Positions 1 to 11,529 of a stretch of DNA of 64,000 nt are shown piece by piece. How positions within the stretch are numbered: the stretch's first letter is position 1; the number at the start of each line of letters is the position of its first letter. The notes beneath the pieces were generated by a model. The model had not been told where the DNA came from. It searched no databases and worked only from the letters and a program-made list of their open reading frames with translations. The DNA lies in assembly GCA_021527695.1 (NCBI GenBank), contig JAKFAO010000012.1, positions 186,001-250,000 of the forward strand, written 5' to 3'. The DNA is from Naematelia aurantialba (taxonomy: Eukaryota; Basidiomycota; Tremellomycetes; Tremellales; Naemateliaceae). Both the position numbers and the translations under genes were made by a program.

Positions 1-2267
1 GCAGTGCTCGCCCTCGCGACATGCCACAATGTATGTTACTGAGAGAAAGTACACTGATTCTACCAGGTCACACCGGTAACGAATGACGATGGTACGGTGA
101 CATATCAAGCGTCTTCGCCAGACGAGGTCGCGATCGTGCAATGGACCGAGTCTGTCGGCCTGACCCTAAGCGCTCGCGATCGGACAAGCATGACCATCCG
201 GTCGCCTACTGCAACTCCGATGACGTTCGACATCCTTACGATTTTCCCTTTTACGTCGGAATCCAAACGGATGGGCATCATTATTCGCGAGCGCGAAACT
301 GGCGCCATCACCTTTGTCCAAAAGGGTGCGGATGTGATCATGGCCAAGATTGTACAAAAGAACGATTGGCTGGAAGAGGAGACTGGCAACATGGCTCGGG
401 AGGGTCTGCGGACGCTCGTGGTGGCCCGCAAGCGACTTTCCGCCGATGCGTACGAGAATTTTGACAAGGAATATCGTGCAGCCCAGCTTGCGACCGGTGA
501 TCGAGGGGGAGCGGTGCAGCGCGTCGTCTCTACCCATCTCGAGAATGAGCTGGAGCTTCTTGCTCTTACTGGCGTCGAGGACAAATTGCAAGAAGACGTC
601 AAGTCGACGTTGGAGTTACTACGCAACGCGGGATTAAAGATCTGGATGTTGACGGGAGACAAAATCGAGACTGCGACAAATATCGCTGTCTCGAGCAAGC
701 TTGTTGCGAGGGGCCAATATATTCATCAAGTGGCAAAGCGTGAGTAAAGAGGGCCCTCCAGACCTGTGGAAGGAAGCTGACATGTCACGTAGTCACTTCC
801 AGCGACCAGGTCCGGGACATGTTGGACTTTCTCAGCGCGAAACTAGACTGCTGCCTGGTGATCGATGGCGAATCTCTGCAGGTGTGTTACAGTATGACAT
901 GTGCAGTATCATTCCAGGCTGACTAAGCGCGCAGCTCTGCCTCGACCGATTCCGAGCCGAGTTCGTCATGCTCGCCACCCAGCTGCCAGCCGTCGTCGCC
1001 TGTCGTTGTTCGCCTACACAGAAAGCGGACGTGGCGCGACTTATCCGCGAATTCTCAAAGAAGACTGTATGCTGCATCGGCGATGGCGGCAACGATGTCT
1101 CGATGATCCAGGCAGCGGACGTTGGTACGTCCTCGTTTCCCTCCCGATAGGCGGCGCGGGCTAAGATATTGTGTCTCTGCAGGTATCGGTATAGTCGGGA
1201 AAGAGGGGAAACAGGCGTCTCTCGCAGCCGATTTCAGTATCAATCAGTTCTCCTACCTCACCAAACTCCTTCTCTGGCATGGACGGAACAGTTATAAGCG
1301 GTCGGCCAAGTTGAGCCAATTCGTTATTCATCGCGGATTGATCATCGCCGTTATCCAAGCGGTCTTCTCTGGGATCTTCTTCTTTGCTCGTGAGTCGACC
1401 TAGCCGCTTTCGACATGACGATCGATCCATGCTGACAGGACTTAGCAATCGCACTTTATCAGGGCTGGCTGCAGGTCGGCTACGCCACGCTTTACACGAT
1501 GGCCCCGGTTTTCTCTCTTGTCCTCGATCGCGACTTGAACGAGGACCTCGCACTGTTGTATCCGGAACTATACAAGGAACTCACCAAGGTCAGCCGGCGC
1601 ACACGTGAAGACTGTGAAGCTGACCTTGTTTAGGGTCGGAGTCTGAGCTACAAGACATTCTTCACCTGGCTGACCATCTCTGTTTACCAAGGTCCGCTTT
1701 ACGGCGGCATCGCACCAGATCTTCATGAGGATGAGCTGACAAGGTCAACAGGCGGAATTATCATGCTGCTTTCCCTCTTGCTCTTTGAATCTGAGTTTCT
1801 CCATATCGTGGCCATCTCGTATACGGCATTAGTGATCAACGAGCTCATCATGGTCGCGCTGGAAGTCACTACCTGGCATACCTATATGGTGCTGAGTGAG
1901 CTGGGAACGGCCGTGGTGTATTTCGGGAGCATGGCCATCCTACCTGCTTACTTCGGTACGCGAGATTCTTTACCTTGACCCCTTCCTTCATCCCTCTACC
2001 ATCACCATGACCTCTCTTCCCTATTCCTTCTCCTCCCCCTATTCCACCTCCTCCCCCTCCTCCTCTACTGCTCCTACCACCCCCCATGCACTGCCGTCTC
2101 ATCCGCGAACGATTCTGACGTTGGCAGATTTGAGTTTTGTGCTGTCGACCACATTTGCATACAAGGTCGCCATCATTGTCGCCGTCTCCAGCTTCCCGCT
2201 CTACGTCTTCAAGACGGCTCACGCCAGGTTCAAGCCTGCTGCGTACACAAAGGTCGCCAGTATCTAG
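1..2267 (+). CDS. NEO1: P4-type ATPase of the Neo1/ATP9 class, 3' part (aminophospholipid flippase)
   Basis: Partial gene; the 5' end lies outside the window. Exons read as 1-30, 67-739, 793-881, 935-1124, 1183-1389, 1446-1588, 1634-1691, 1752-1955 and 2128-2267, all phase-consistent. Visible P-type ATPase marks are the nucleotide-binding stretch ([17 protein letters not shown]), the TGDKIETA motif and the hinge [13 protein letters not shown], followed by [15 protein letters not shown] and six hydrophobic C-terminal segments. The wording around [12 protein letters not shown] and [15 protein letters not shown] is that of the Neo1 subgroup rather than Dnf/Drs2. Known family role: lipid flipping across Golgi/endosome membranes, essential in yeast and working without a Cdc50 subunit. 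The intron at 1692 has a weak GTCCGC donor but a good CTGAC branch and CAG end. The stop is at 2265-2267. Confidence 0.93.
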
Positions 2268-2786
2268 CATAGATCACTTGGGATGCATACTCTTCCAACT
2301 GGGTCATATCGTCATTCTGTCTGGTCTGCCTGATACATGCTTGAAGAGAGCCTGATAATCCGAGAGATAAGGCACGAGACAGAATCCAGATTCTCCCCCC
2401 AGGAGGAAATGATGACAACCGGCCTTCCGAGCGGGTTATTTGGTGTGGCCTCTGTTCCATTGTTACGATCCCCTCTCTGGTTTATCAAGGACAATCAAAG
2501 CTAGCAGGCAGACATTCGAAATAGGAGTCCGCTGCATCGCCTGCAGGACCTTCAAATCGACGCGTTTCGAGGCGCTGACGACGCCGCTCTCTCCCGCACC
2601 GCCAGAGGCAGAAACGGTTTGTAATGCTGTGGTGATAGTTGCCACGGCCTCGCGCGCTTCCCCCTCGTATCTCGAGTCCGTCACCCTATCTCACCGATCT
2701 GTAATCCCCTTCGGCTCCCTTCACTACGCAGCGAGGACTCTTAGACTCGACTGCTTGGCCGATAAAGGCATACCACCTCTGCTATC
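2268..2786. other. Intergenic: NEO1 3' end to GRR1 start
   Basis: About 520 nt between two genes in the same direction, so it holds the NEO1 3' UTR and the GRR1 promoter/5' UTR. I see no convincing gene, TATA box or repeat here; the open frames crossing it have no recognisable composition. Confidence 0.5.
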
Positions 2787-5700
2787 ATGTGGCGAGATCG
2801 AGCGAATTCCGTCCCATCGGCGCCGTCTGGCCCGCCCCGCCATTCAGCGCCAGAGACCGCCGTCGCCTCGTCATCCGGCACCTCGTCCTCGAGATCCAGG
2901 ACACCGCCTACGCTGTACCTGACCGAAGCATCGCTGGCGCAGTTATCGCTGGCGACCCCATCCCGGCCACCCAGGTGGCATCCGTACGTCTCGGCCACGC
3001 CTTCAGCCACAAGCGTCTCGGACGGCGAAGGTGAAGGCGAAGGCGAAGGCGAGGAAGGAGAGGGAGAGGGCGATGCGGGTGCCGGCTTGGCGAATCGGAG
3101 TGTCGCACTGGATGACGAGGTGCAGGCGTGGGCAGAGGCGGGGAGAGAGCGAACGCGCGAGAACGGGAAGGATAAGAGGAAGGGGAAGGAAAGGGACAAG
3201 GAGGTGGCTGGAGTATGGGAAGGTCTGCCGCAAGAGATACTCGTTCAAGTACGTGTTGTTGTATTACCCCCCCTCCACACACACACATCATCACCACCCC
3301 CATTCCACGCACTGAAGCACCGCATTTCCTATGGACGGCACGTATCCTGCAAGGACCTGACTGCGACAGGTATTCCGACATCTCGGCGACACGCGCGACC
3401 TCTTGTCGGCTCTTCTGGTGTCTCGAACGTGGTGTCTCTGCGCCTTTCCCCTACTGTGGTACAAGCCGCCTCTGACGAATGCCTACCAACTCGCCTGCCT
3501 CTCCCGCGTCATCTCCAGACCACATCCGACCCTGCCCTACGCCCGTGCGATCCGCAGACTGAACCTCGCAGCCTTCTCAGACGCGCTAAACGACGAACTC
3601 ATCGAGCCGCTCGTGCGATGTACTCGCGTGGAGAGGCTCACCCTCACCGGCGCCAACGGCGTGTCCGCCGAGGTGCTCAAGAAGGTCGTGAAGTGTATGC
3701 CCGAGCTGTGCGCCGTCGACTTTACGGGTGTAGAGAATGTCGATCCGGTGATAGAGGTGCTTGCGGAAGGATCGAGGCGGCTTCAAGGGCTTACTGTCGG
3801 AGGTTGTATGAGCGTCAGCGACGACTCGATTCTCAAGGTCGCAAAGCACAGCAAAATACTGCGCAGGGTCAGTCACGTGCAGTCCTCGTCATTAGGCACT
3901 GTGGAAGTACCGAGCTGATATGAACGTCCCCTCCAGGCTAAGCTGAACGAGTGTCACCGTCTCACCGACGCCTCGCTTGTACCTCTCGCTCGATCCTGTA
4001 CACACCTCCTGGAGCTGGATCTGAGCAAGGTGCCCCAGCTGTCCGACACCACACTCTACAGCATCTTCATTCACGACCTCCACTTACGCGAGTTCAAACT
4101 GCAGAACAACACCTCAATCACCAACGAGGCGTTCCCGCATCTGGCCGAGCTGTATTACATGGCAGCCGACGAGTTGACACACCACGCCCCTTTCAGACCA
4201 GAGTTCGCTTCGCATCCCCTGGAAAGCGGCGTTAGGCGATTGTACCAACCTGCTGAACCTTTGCTGGATCTCCTCCGAGTAGTTGACTTTACCGGCTGTA
4301 CTGGTCTGCGAGACGGCGCTATCGCCAACCTCATTGCCAATGCGCCGCGGCTGAGAAATTTGACCCTGGCAAAGTGTTCCGAGTTGACGGATGCCGCAGT
4401 GGAGAGCATTGGGAAGCTGGGAAAACACCTGCATTACTTGCACCTGGGACATGTGTCAAAGTGAGTCAGCTGGATCTTGCTGTGAGTTAGGCTGAAAAGA
4501 CCAGAATTACGGATGATGCGGTGATCAAACTTGCTAGATCGTGCACGAGGCTGAGATATGTCGATCTTGCGTGTACGTGTATTCTCTCCGCGTCGCCGAA
4601 TATCGGCTCCTTACTGATGAATGCCAGGCTGTCAAAATCTCACCGATGTATCGGTCTTTGAACTCGCAGCGAATCTGCCCAAACTCAAGCGCATTGGACT
4701 TGTCAAAGTTAGTCAGGCGTCATCGTACCGCAGAGGACCAGTTGACATTGGACTAGGTGATCAACCTCACGGACGAGGGTGTACAGGCACTGGTCGAGCG
4801 GCATTCATCCCTGGAACGTATCCACCTGTCTTACTGCGACAAGGTCTCTGTCAAAGCGATCACGTTCCTGCTCAACCGGGTCCTTCGCCTGACACATCTG
4901 AGTCTGACTGGTATCCCCGTCTTCAAGACGCCAGACTTTCAGCGTTTCTGCCGTCCGGCTCCAGCGGTTCGTCCCTTTCTCACCCTCTCCCATATATCAC
5001 GGTATGCTGACGGTCGACAGGACTTTAACGAACACCAGCAGAGCGCATTCTGTGTGTTTTCAGGCCACGGCGTCCATTCCCTACGCAATTATCTCAACGC
5101 CATTCAAATGATGGATGGCATGGGATCCGACGACGGTTCTACTCGCCGAGGATCAGACTCGTCAACATCCAGCATCACCGTGCCAGGCGGCGGCAGCAGC
5201 GCTTCCCCTCGCTCGGTGCAGAACCCCTTCCACGTCCCAGGAACATTCATAACCTCGCGCCGCTCCAGCGTGCCAGGGGACACGATCCCCAGCCCCACCC
5301 CCGGCGTGCCGGGCATGGCATTCGTGCGACAGTCGCCAAACTACCTCGCCCCAGAGAACAGGGTTATATTCGCAAATGTCTTTCGACGGCTCCCAGATGC
5401 TTCCGGCCGGTCCAGAGAAAGCTCGACGAGCTCGGTAGAGACGCGAGACCGCGAACGCCCTGGTGGTCCGAGACGATTGACCTACCATCGAGATAATTTC
5501 GCTCTGCGCGAACGGGACAGGTCAGCTGGACATAGCTCGAGCCCGGATAACAGGAGGGACTTGCATATCGGCGGCTTGCGGAGAACGGGAGCAGGGACAG
5601 GCAGGATGGACGGCAACACTGCGGCAGCGAGTACCACTGCGACCGCCAATTCGATGGTCAATGCAAGTGCAAGTGCAAATGCAAATGCGAATGTGATTGC

Positions 5701-5881
5701 GAATGGCAATGCGATTGCGAATGGGAGTGGGAATGGGAATGCGTATACGCATGCGGGTGGGGCTGCAGCGGCGAATGGCAACAGGCTCAGGTGGGTTGCC
5801 GATATGGTCGGGTGGAGCCCGGGTGCTGCCGGGGGTGGGGGCGGGGGTGGGGGTGAGGGTGCGGATAATGTGCGGCACTGA
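2787..5881 (+). CDS. GRR1: F-box/leucine-rich-repeat protein, SCF substrate adaptor (Grr1-like)
   Basis: Exons 2787-3248, 3370-3867, 3937-4460, 4505-4572, 4628-4707, 4757-4966 and 5021-5881. An acidic Gly/Glu-rich N-terminus leads to an F-box split by intron 1 (GLPQEILVQ / VFRHLGDTRDLLSALLVSR). About eleven cysteine-type LRRs follow, with recurring L..L.L..C..LTD.... units (for example LTLAKCSELTDAAVESI). After the LRRs comes the Grr1-type segment FNEHQQSAFCVFSGHGVHSLR, which supports Grr1 over other F-box/LRR proteins. The tail is disordered, with an Asn-Ala repeat and a Gly run just before the stop at 5879-5881. Known role: adaptor of the SCF ubiquitin ligase acting on cyclins and nutrient-signalling regulators. 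The ATG at 2787 is chosen as the first in-frame ATG. Confidence 0.93.
5640..5870 (+). repeat. Coding low-complexity: Asn-Ala repeat and Gly run in the GRR1 tail
   Basis: From about 5650 to 5745 near-perfect hexamers (aatgca/aatgcg/gcaatg variants) encode alternating Ala and Asn. From about 5825 to 5855 a GGGGGT-type run encodes consecutive Gly. Both are likely replication-slippage products in a disordered C-terminus and may be length-polymorphic. Confidence 0.8.
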
Positions 5882-6304
5882 GGTGGCGCTGGCGCTGGCA
5901 TCTAGTGAGAGAGAGTGGCAGGGAGTGACAGCGAGACCAGTGACAGCGGCAACGGCAGTGCCGGTGACAGTGGCAGTGATGGCGGAAGAAAGGAGCTGCG
6001 TCGGCCAGTGTGCCGCGCCTGTATTGGTAGACATGGGACGCGGGTTGTACGGGCCAACAAAGTACCCTCATGCATGTACGGGTAGCATCGGGCGTCGGTT
6101 GCACACCAGTCGGGTCCCGAGTTGCAAGTACGAGTACGACCATCGATGGCGGCAGCGTACCCTGGGGCGCTGTACCAAGCAGATCTCTGTTACGCCGAAC
6201 GAGCGCTGGATCCAGAGATACTCCAGGCGGACACAGTACACAGTGACACAACAATGCATCTACGAGTGGGCTGAGCCCGAGCTGACTGACCGTGAGAGAC
6301 CGCC
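5882..6304. other. Intergenic: convergent 3' ends of GRR1 and the voltage-sensor gene
   Basis: Roughly 420 nt where two genes converge. It contains imperfect short repeats of a gtgacagcgg/cagtgacagtgg type at about 5920-5985. No gene is supported. Confidence 0.5.
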
Positions 6305-6387
6305 TCAGCCTAGGCGGTCCCACGCCTCGTCGTCTTGCTCTGTGAGCGCTTCTCTACCCGCATTGTTCTTGACGCCCAACGGCTGTC

Positions 6388-6420
<33 letters not shown>

Positions 6421-8020
6421 TCTGCTGCTGCTGGTGGTGCTGGTGCTGCTGGCCCTCGGCCCCTGTGCCGCCGACCGCAGCCTCCTCGTCCTGGTCCTGG
6501 TCCTGGGTGTCCTGGAAGATCGGCTCGTAGGTCCCTCTACCGCGACCGACGAGCGAGCGGCCCAGCTGGCGCTCCGCGACGGCTTCTTCGTCGGACAAGT
6601 CTAGGTCTAGGTCGAGAGCTAGCGAGGCAGCGCGCGCTTGCGAGAGGTCGATCGGTTTCGGGGGGTTGAGGAGCGAGTGGCCCGACCTGCCGAGGTCAGC
6701 GGGTTGCCACGACACTAAGACGGCTTGGTGTGCAGATCATCAGGTTGAGCGATATGTTGAGTGAGGATAAGGATGTGGATGTGGATGAGGATGTGGATGT
6801 GGATGAGGATGTGGATGTGGATGTGGATGTGGATGTGGATGTGGATGAGGATTTGGATGTGGAAGTAGAGCACGGGGGACAAGCGGCGAGTCGGAGCAGT
6901 ATGGGCACTGTGGGCTCGACTAGTCCCAGAGAGCACAAGTGGAAGACGTACCGCCGGAGAATGTTGCCTAGCCTCATGAATTGCACGAGATTACGGATGA
7001 CCAGCAAGATCGTATCCAGCACCTCCTCCTCTATGTACCTCGTCAGCGCGCTGGCTTATGAACGCCGAACGAAACACTGGACGTGGACACTGTACACTGC
7101 ACACTGCACACTGCACACTGCACCTAGTCACTGCACACTGGACACTGGACGCTGGACACTCGGTACTGGAATCTCCACTCGGGATGCAGACGCAGACCCT
7201 GGACTCTGACTCACGGCGTGTCCCTTCGGAACATGGGCTGCGGAAGACGAGGATGAGCGTCAGGGTGCAGAAGAGGACGAGGGCGAGGTCGATGACGTTG
7301 AGCAGTGTCAGGGGGTATTTCTGCCGTGTCTGTCAGCGCTCTTGTACATTCATGCCCTGCCGGCCGTGGAGTGGGGGAATGGCGACGTACCTTCCCGTAC
7401 GCGACCCAGCGCGTGCCGACCTCCAGCACCATGAGCGCATTGACGACCACTTCCAGGATATGCCAGACGACAGGCGGGCATTCCCGTCTGTCTACGCCAG
7501 TCAGCATGGCGTTCGCAATCCGTCAGTATGCCCATCGTAACTCCAGTCTTGCGAGATCAGCATGCCCCTCGTAACTCCCGTCGAGCCAGAACCACAGTCG
7601 CTACACTGAGTGCCCACGTGGACCTCCGCATGTATTTCTCCTACCTCGCCTCGTCGCTGGTCTCGTCTACATGTCCCGCTCCACCATGCGCCAGTTCCAA
7701 ATACAAAGGGAGCACTCACGAGTCGCAATCAGACTCAACACGACGGTGCCCACGCCCAGCCCAAACATGACCAGGTAGAACAAGATATAGTACCTGCTGA
7801 ATATGATTCTGTTCGCCACGCCCCGCAGCTGCTCAGACGGAGGAAGGTGGTACATGGACGCGGTGGGCCGCGCCGTGCTCGACGACGAGAACGCATTGCT
7901 GCCGAACGGAGCAGTCGAGGTGGACGAGGGATGGAACGCGCGCGAGTCGAGCTCGTCCGGCTCGTCTTGGAACTCAAAGTCGCCCGGAGTCAGGCGAGAC
8001 GACGGATCGTCAGACGGCAT
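6305..8020 (-). CDS. Voltage-sensor-domain-like four-helix membrane protein with polyQ tail
   Basis: Five exons on the minus strand: 8020-7720, 7491-7391, 7320-7215, 7030-6952 and 6686-6305, all in phase, giving about 322 residues. The soluble N-terminus (1-75) is acidic and Ser-rich. Four hydrophobic helices follow: S1 about 77-98, S2 about 107-128, S3 about 139-160, S4 about 172-196. S2 carries E-V-G-T-R (an E-x3-R pattern), S3 begins N-V-I-D, and S4 reads VIRNLVQFMRLGNILRR with four arginines; this matches the charge pattern of ion-channel voltage sensors. No pore helix or selectivity filter follows S4. The tail has acidic patches and a His/Gln-rich run near residues 275-300. It could be a proton channel or an uncharacterised fungal VSD family; S4 arginine spacing (7, 6, 1) is not the classical every-third pattern. 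Introns 3 and 4 hold satellite repeats. Confidence 0.72.
6765..6866. repeat. Hexanucleotide microsatellite (GGATGT/GGATGA)n inside an intron
   Basis: About 16 copies of a 6-bp unit, GGATGT with GGATGA variants, lie inside the last intron (6951-6687) of the voltage-sensor-like gene. It inflates that intron to 265 nt, far above the usual 50 nt. Confidence 0.9.
7078..7200. repeat. Minisatellite of CACTGCACACTG/GGACACTG units in an intron
   Basis: Tandem, imperfect 7-10 bp units (cactgcacactg, ctggacactgg) fill most of the intron 7214-7031 of the voltage-sensor-like gene. The unit resembles the GGACAGTGGACA repeats near 49300. Confidence 0.85.
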
Positions 8021-8416
8021 GTCTACGCTGCGACCTCGAGTTCAGAGTGAGATGTAGAGACGAGTCGCGATCTATCGGCACTCGTGGACAAAGGTAACAG
8101 CGCACGGGTTGGCCGACGCGAGGAGCACGTGACGCATAATGATATCTAATACAGAATCCGCCTCTTCGTGCTGGCAGAACTGAGCACTGCCATGCGCGCA
8201 TCTCAAGCAGCGTGAGGACACGGAAGGCACCCTACCAGCCCCAATGCTACAGGGCCAGAGGGACCTGACCACCGAGACAGGAATCGCAAGCCCAATGCAC
8301 TCGGCTATCGACGGGTGGCAAACCAGCCTGCGGCTTATCTACAGCACATCGCAAGAGGGCCGACTTTGTCTCTGCACCGTTTGCTACTGGTGTTAGGAGA
8401 CGCCTCCCAAGAAGTG
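8021..8416. other. Intergenic: promoter of the voltage-sensor gene and 3' end of the Zn2Cys6 gene
   Basis: About 400 nt. No gene or clear motif is seen. The last intron and stop of the upstream Zn2Cys6 gene are not fully certain, so its 3' end could extend to 8335 if read without that intron. Confidence 0.4.
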
Positions 8417-11083
8417 TCATTCCCCCTGGAACAGGTCGAGAAAGTCGAAAGCCTCGCTCTCGTGCCAGAGATTAGCCGGTGAAGGCGCATGCGGACCTTG
8501 CTGGCCGAGAAGAAACGTCTGTACTGATCGGCCTGGACTGGACTCCAATGAGCGCTGGACCAGCCTTGACATCTTGGACTTGCCTTGATTGCGCGAGGCT
8601 GGGATTGCTCGCTAGAGATTTCTGCACGAGCGTCAAGATATGTTGGAACGATCGACGGATGCTTGGCGCTCTTAGGAGGTTCTGTCTCTTCAGCTTTGCT
8701 TTCTTCGACCCGCGGCGAAAGACAAACCTTCTCCATCGTTCTGAGCCAAGTATCGAGCCTCTTCAACGCGGGTTCTTGTATCGACGAGACTGGGCAGCCT
8801 AGCATGGTGACGTCGAAGCTCCTTGGACAGGTCAGCGGTGTTGGCGTGTGAAAGAGTCACCGGAGACTCACGCGGCGACAAACCAGCAGTACCGGGGCAA
8901 ATAGCGCATGTGGTCCCCGAATGTCCTGCTAAATCGCACAGCGAGGTCTGTGACTTCTATACTATGCTGGAGGCAAATGGCGGCCGGCCCGGACGCTGCC
9001 GCAATGTCTGTGGGGTGAACTGTCATCCGGTGAAGGAGAATGTATGAAGCCTTGAAGAATATGCTGTTGTCGTCAGCGAGGGTGATAGGAGCGATGCGAG
9101 ACCTACAGAAACATGTAGATGTGCGGAGGAGGGGATAGCGACTTAGCACCGTCGGCCATATATGCGGGCACATCTCGCCATAGTCCATCGAGCCTTTGGC
9201 TGGTTTCAGAGACGAATGTTGCCCGTACGCCGAGGCCGTTGCTCCGGCTCTCGCCGCTGTACAGACCCATAATGATATCATGAACGATCTGTCGCTTCAG
9301 CTGGAATGGACACCGGTAGAGGATAGACATGCAAGACTCAAACGTGCCAGGAGTCGGAAAGAGGTGGGGCGGCTGGAATGAGGGTAGACGTAGCCTTGGA
9401 GCGACAGCGGGCAGTTGAGGGGATGCGCGTAATATGGCGTCCACGGTTCGTCGTCGTCCGCGAAATCCGGGATGTCGTCCCTCGGATCTCTACCTGGCCG
9501 AGGGGGGAACGTCGGCTCCCGCCCAAGAGCGAGAGACAGAATCCTTGATGGTCAGTCGATGGTCCGCACGGGCTGCTCTGGAGACAAGAGAGACTCACTT
9601 GTCCCAGATGAAGGCAGCCCAAAAGAGCCTGCCTCTCATTGCTTGCTCCTCTAGCGAGAGGTTCGAGGCCCCCAACAGCGAATTTGGTGCGTGGTGGATG
9701 CCCAGCTGTTCCATCAGCGCCGGTTGCAAACATGCACATGGGAAATCACATCTTGGATCATGCGGAATGCCAAGCCGGCGTGATTCCAGCCTTGGCTTAT
9801 GGACCCCAAGGCACATTCTCGACTCGACAGCAGCAGCAAAGCCTGGATTGTACTGATTTTAGACGGGCCTTCGAGCTCCTTGGCGAGATACGCCTTGGCA
9901 AGCTTGACAAACAGGTCGCCTTGGGCGAGTCTCTGCTCCTCGTTGAGGCCGTCGATCATCCTCGACGCCGAGGCATAGATGATCATGAGCAGGAGCTCAG
10001 AGTACGCCGGGCCGCCTAGGACCATGTCGCGCAAGAAGGATGCTTGGTCGGTTATCTCGAGAACCTGGTAGCAGTGGTACGCGTTGAGCAGGGCGTCTCC
10101 GAGCTCGGGAGCGACCGAGATGTGCTTCGACGTCGCGAGGGCTTGGAAGAGAGGTGCAAGAGCCTGGTTCTGCGAGATCGATTCGGCCAGAGAAGGGAGA
10201 GGAATCATGAATGGAGCGAGACCACTAACGACATTGCCCTCGGGACCGGCGGTCAAGGCGGGACTAACAGGCAGGTCGGGCCCTTGGTTCCAGCCGGTCA
10301 TGCCGCAGTATGTCACCTAGGTCGTTAGCTTGCACAGCGAAGATGATGTATCGAATACTCCGGGTGAAAACGACCGCTCTTTCAAGGAAGAATGCTCATA
10401 CGAAGGTCGACTCACGTTGCCGACCTCATCCACTGTCAGTCGGTACTTGGCTCCAACCTGATCATCCGGAACCGCCTGATCATCCGGGACAGCCTCCTCA
10501 GGAGGGCGTTGGTCCCATTCCGACGCTGTATCTTGCACGACAGGACCATCCCCCTGCAAGTCCCCTTGCGACCTGTCCTGGCCGGGTGGACGCTCATCGC
10601 CCGCGCTCGACCCCGCGCGCTGCGTCCAGATCTCTTCCTCCATCCGTCGTAGCCTGTCCTCGAGATGCACAGTGTGCTCGCTCAGCCTATTGAGTCCGTC
10701 TTCGATCGCCGACAGCGCGGCTTGGGGGAGCGTGACTGACTCATGCTCGGACCAGGCTGAAGACCTCGAGTTTGGCGACCGCGCTGGCACCTGACGGAGG
10801 TATCGCCCAGGCGGCCTGGACGCTCAGCACCACATGTCTAGTAGGAATACGCGCAGGGCCTCACGGGATGATGCACTCTTCATTGCTGGCTTGGCAGGCT
10901 GCACATTGAGGTCGAGCACCATCACACGAACGCTTCTTTTGTCGGCATGCCTATCACGGTGTGAGGCCACAAACTCATTCCCAAGGACAGAGAAGCAACA
11001 CCAACGATGCAAGCATTCCCATAGGCACCTTTACGCTGTCGCGGCGGCGTCGAACTTGAAGACGGCGTACGATCTGCAGGCAT
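8417..11083 (-). CDS. Zn2Cys6 fungal-specific transcription factor
   Basis: Minus strand, about nine or ten exons. Exon 1 (11083-11006) ends with the first cysteine of the zinc cluster; exon 2 (10950-10865) supplies the rest. Joined, the cysteines follow C-x2-C-x6-C-x6-C-x2-C-x6-C, a perfect Zn2Cys6 cluster (core RQKKRSCDG). Exon 3 (10815-10416) has a short heptad-like linker; exons 10316-9750, 9705-9599 and 9543 onward carry the fungal MHR domain, with LFWAAFIWDK and SLALGREPTFPPRP as landmarks. A stretch around 9400-9345 needs a roughly 53-nt intron with a GTCTAC donor to keep frame. The C-terminus most likely ends NLWHESEAFDFLDLFQGE with the stop at 8417-8419, an acidic/hydrophobic end typical of an activation segment. 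Role: DNA-binding regulator. It is divergent from the phosphonoacetate hydrolase gene, which is a candidate target. Confidence 0.85.
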
Positions 11084-11529
11084 GTTGTCTGGCGCACTGT
11101 GCCAGGCGACGTCGAAGAGACATGGAATAAGGTGACGATGCCATTCTACAGTAAGAGCTGTTACGCACGTGGTTCAGTTAGAAGACGCAGGCGAGCGTGC
11201 TCTGTTGTCTCTCTTAATGTATCCACCCTGACTCGTAAGTCGCATAATCCAGCACGAGGGGGTGGAGTTGCACGGACAGCCCGGCAGCGGTACGCCTGGA
11301 CTCGCTGTTGGAAATGTGCGGCGGCTGCCCAATGGTGTTTGGTCCGGGTGGAGTTGATGGAGTTGGTGGAATTGGACGTGGAGTTGACGACTGGCAGAGT
11401 CATGAAGAACTTTCGGTATTTAATAGACGTGTCGTGCAGGTTGCACAGCTCAACTCTTCTCTCTCCAGCTCTCTCCAAGCTCTCTGCAAGCTCGTGCTAG
11501 ATCAAACTGCTCGCCACCCGCTCTCAACC
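11084..11529. promoter_or_regulatory. Divergent promoter between the Zn2Cys6 factor and the phosphonoacetate hydrolase
   Basis: 446 nt separate the two start codons (11083 minus, 11530 plus), so both genes must take their upstream control from this stretch. A run near 11345-11395 is rich in ggagttgatggagttggtggaattgg-type repeats (TTGGTGGA-like units). Paired CGG triplets typical of Zn2Cys6 sites are present (for example near 11290 and 11318), but their spacing was not tested. Confidence 0.55.

Noticed and set aside
30..66. Start of NEO1 taken as a GTG at 97
   Set aside because: The protein continues in frame upstream through an intron at 31-66 into exon 1-30; the gene is simply cut by the window edge.
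5522..6323. Open frames on the minus strand over the GRR1 tail and its 3' region
   Set aside because: Composition follows the Asn-Ala and Gly repeats on the other strand; no recognised motif.
6720..6870. Asp/Val-rich acidic protein on the plus strand (159 residues)
   Set aside because: It is a translation of the GGATGT microsatellite inside an intron of the opposite-strand gene.
9338..9444. Frameshift / pseudogene in the Zn2Cys6 factor
   Set aside because: A 53-nt intron with GT...AG ends restores the frame, and MHR motifs continue on both sides.
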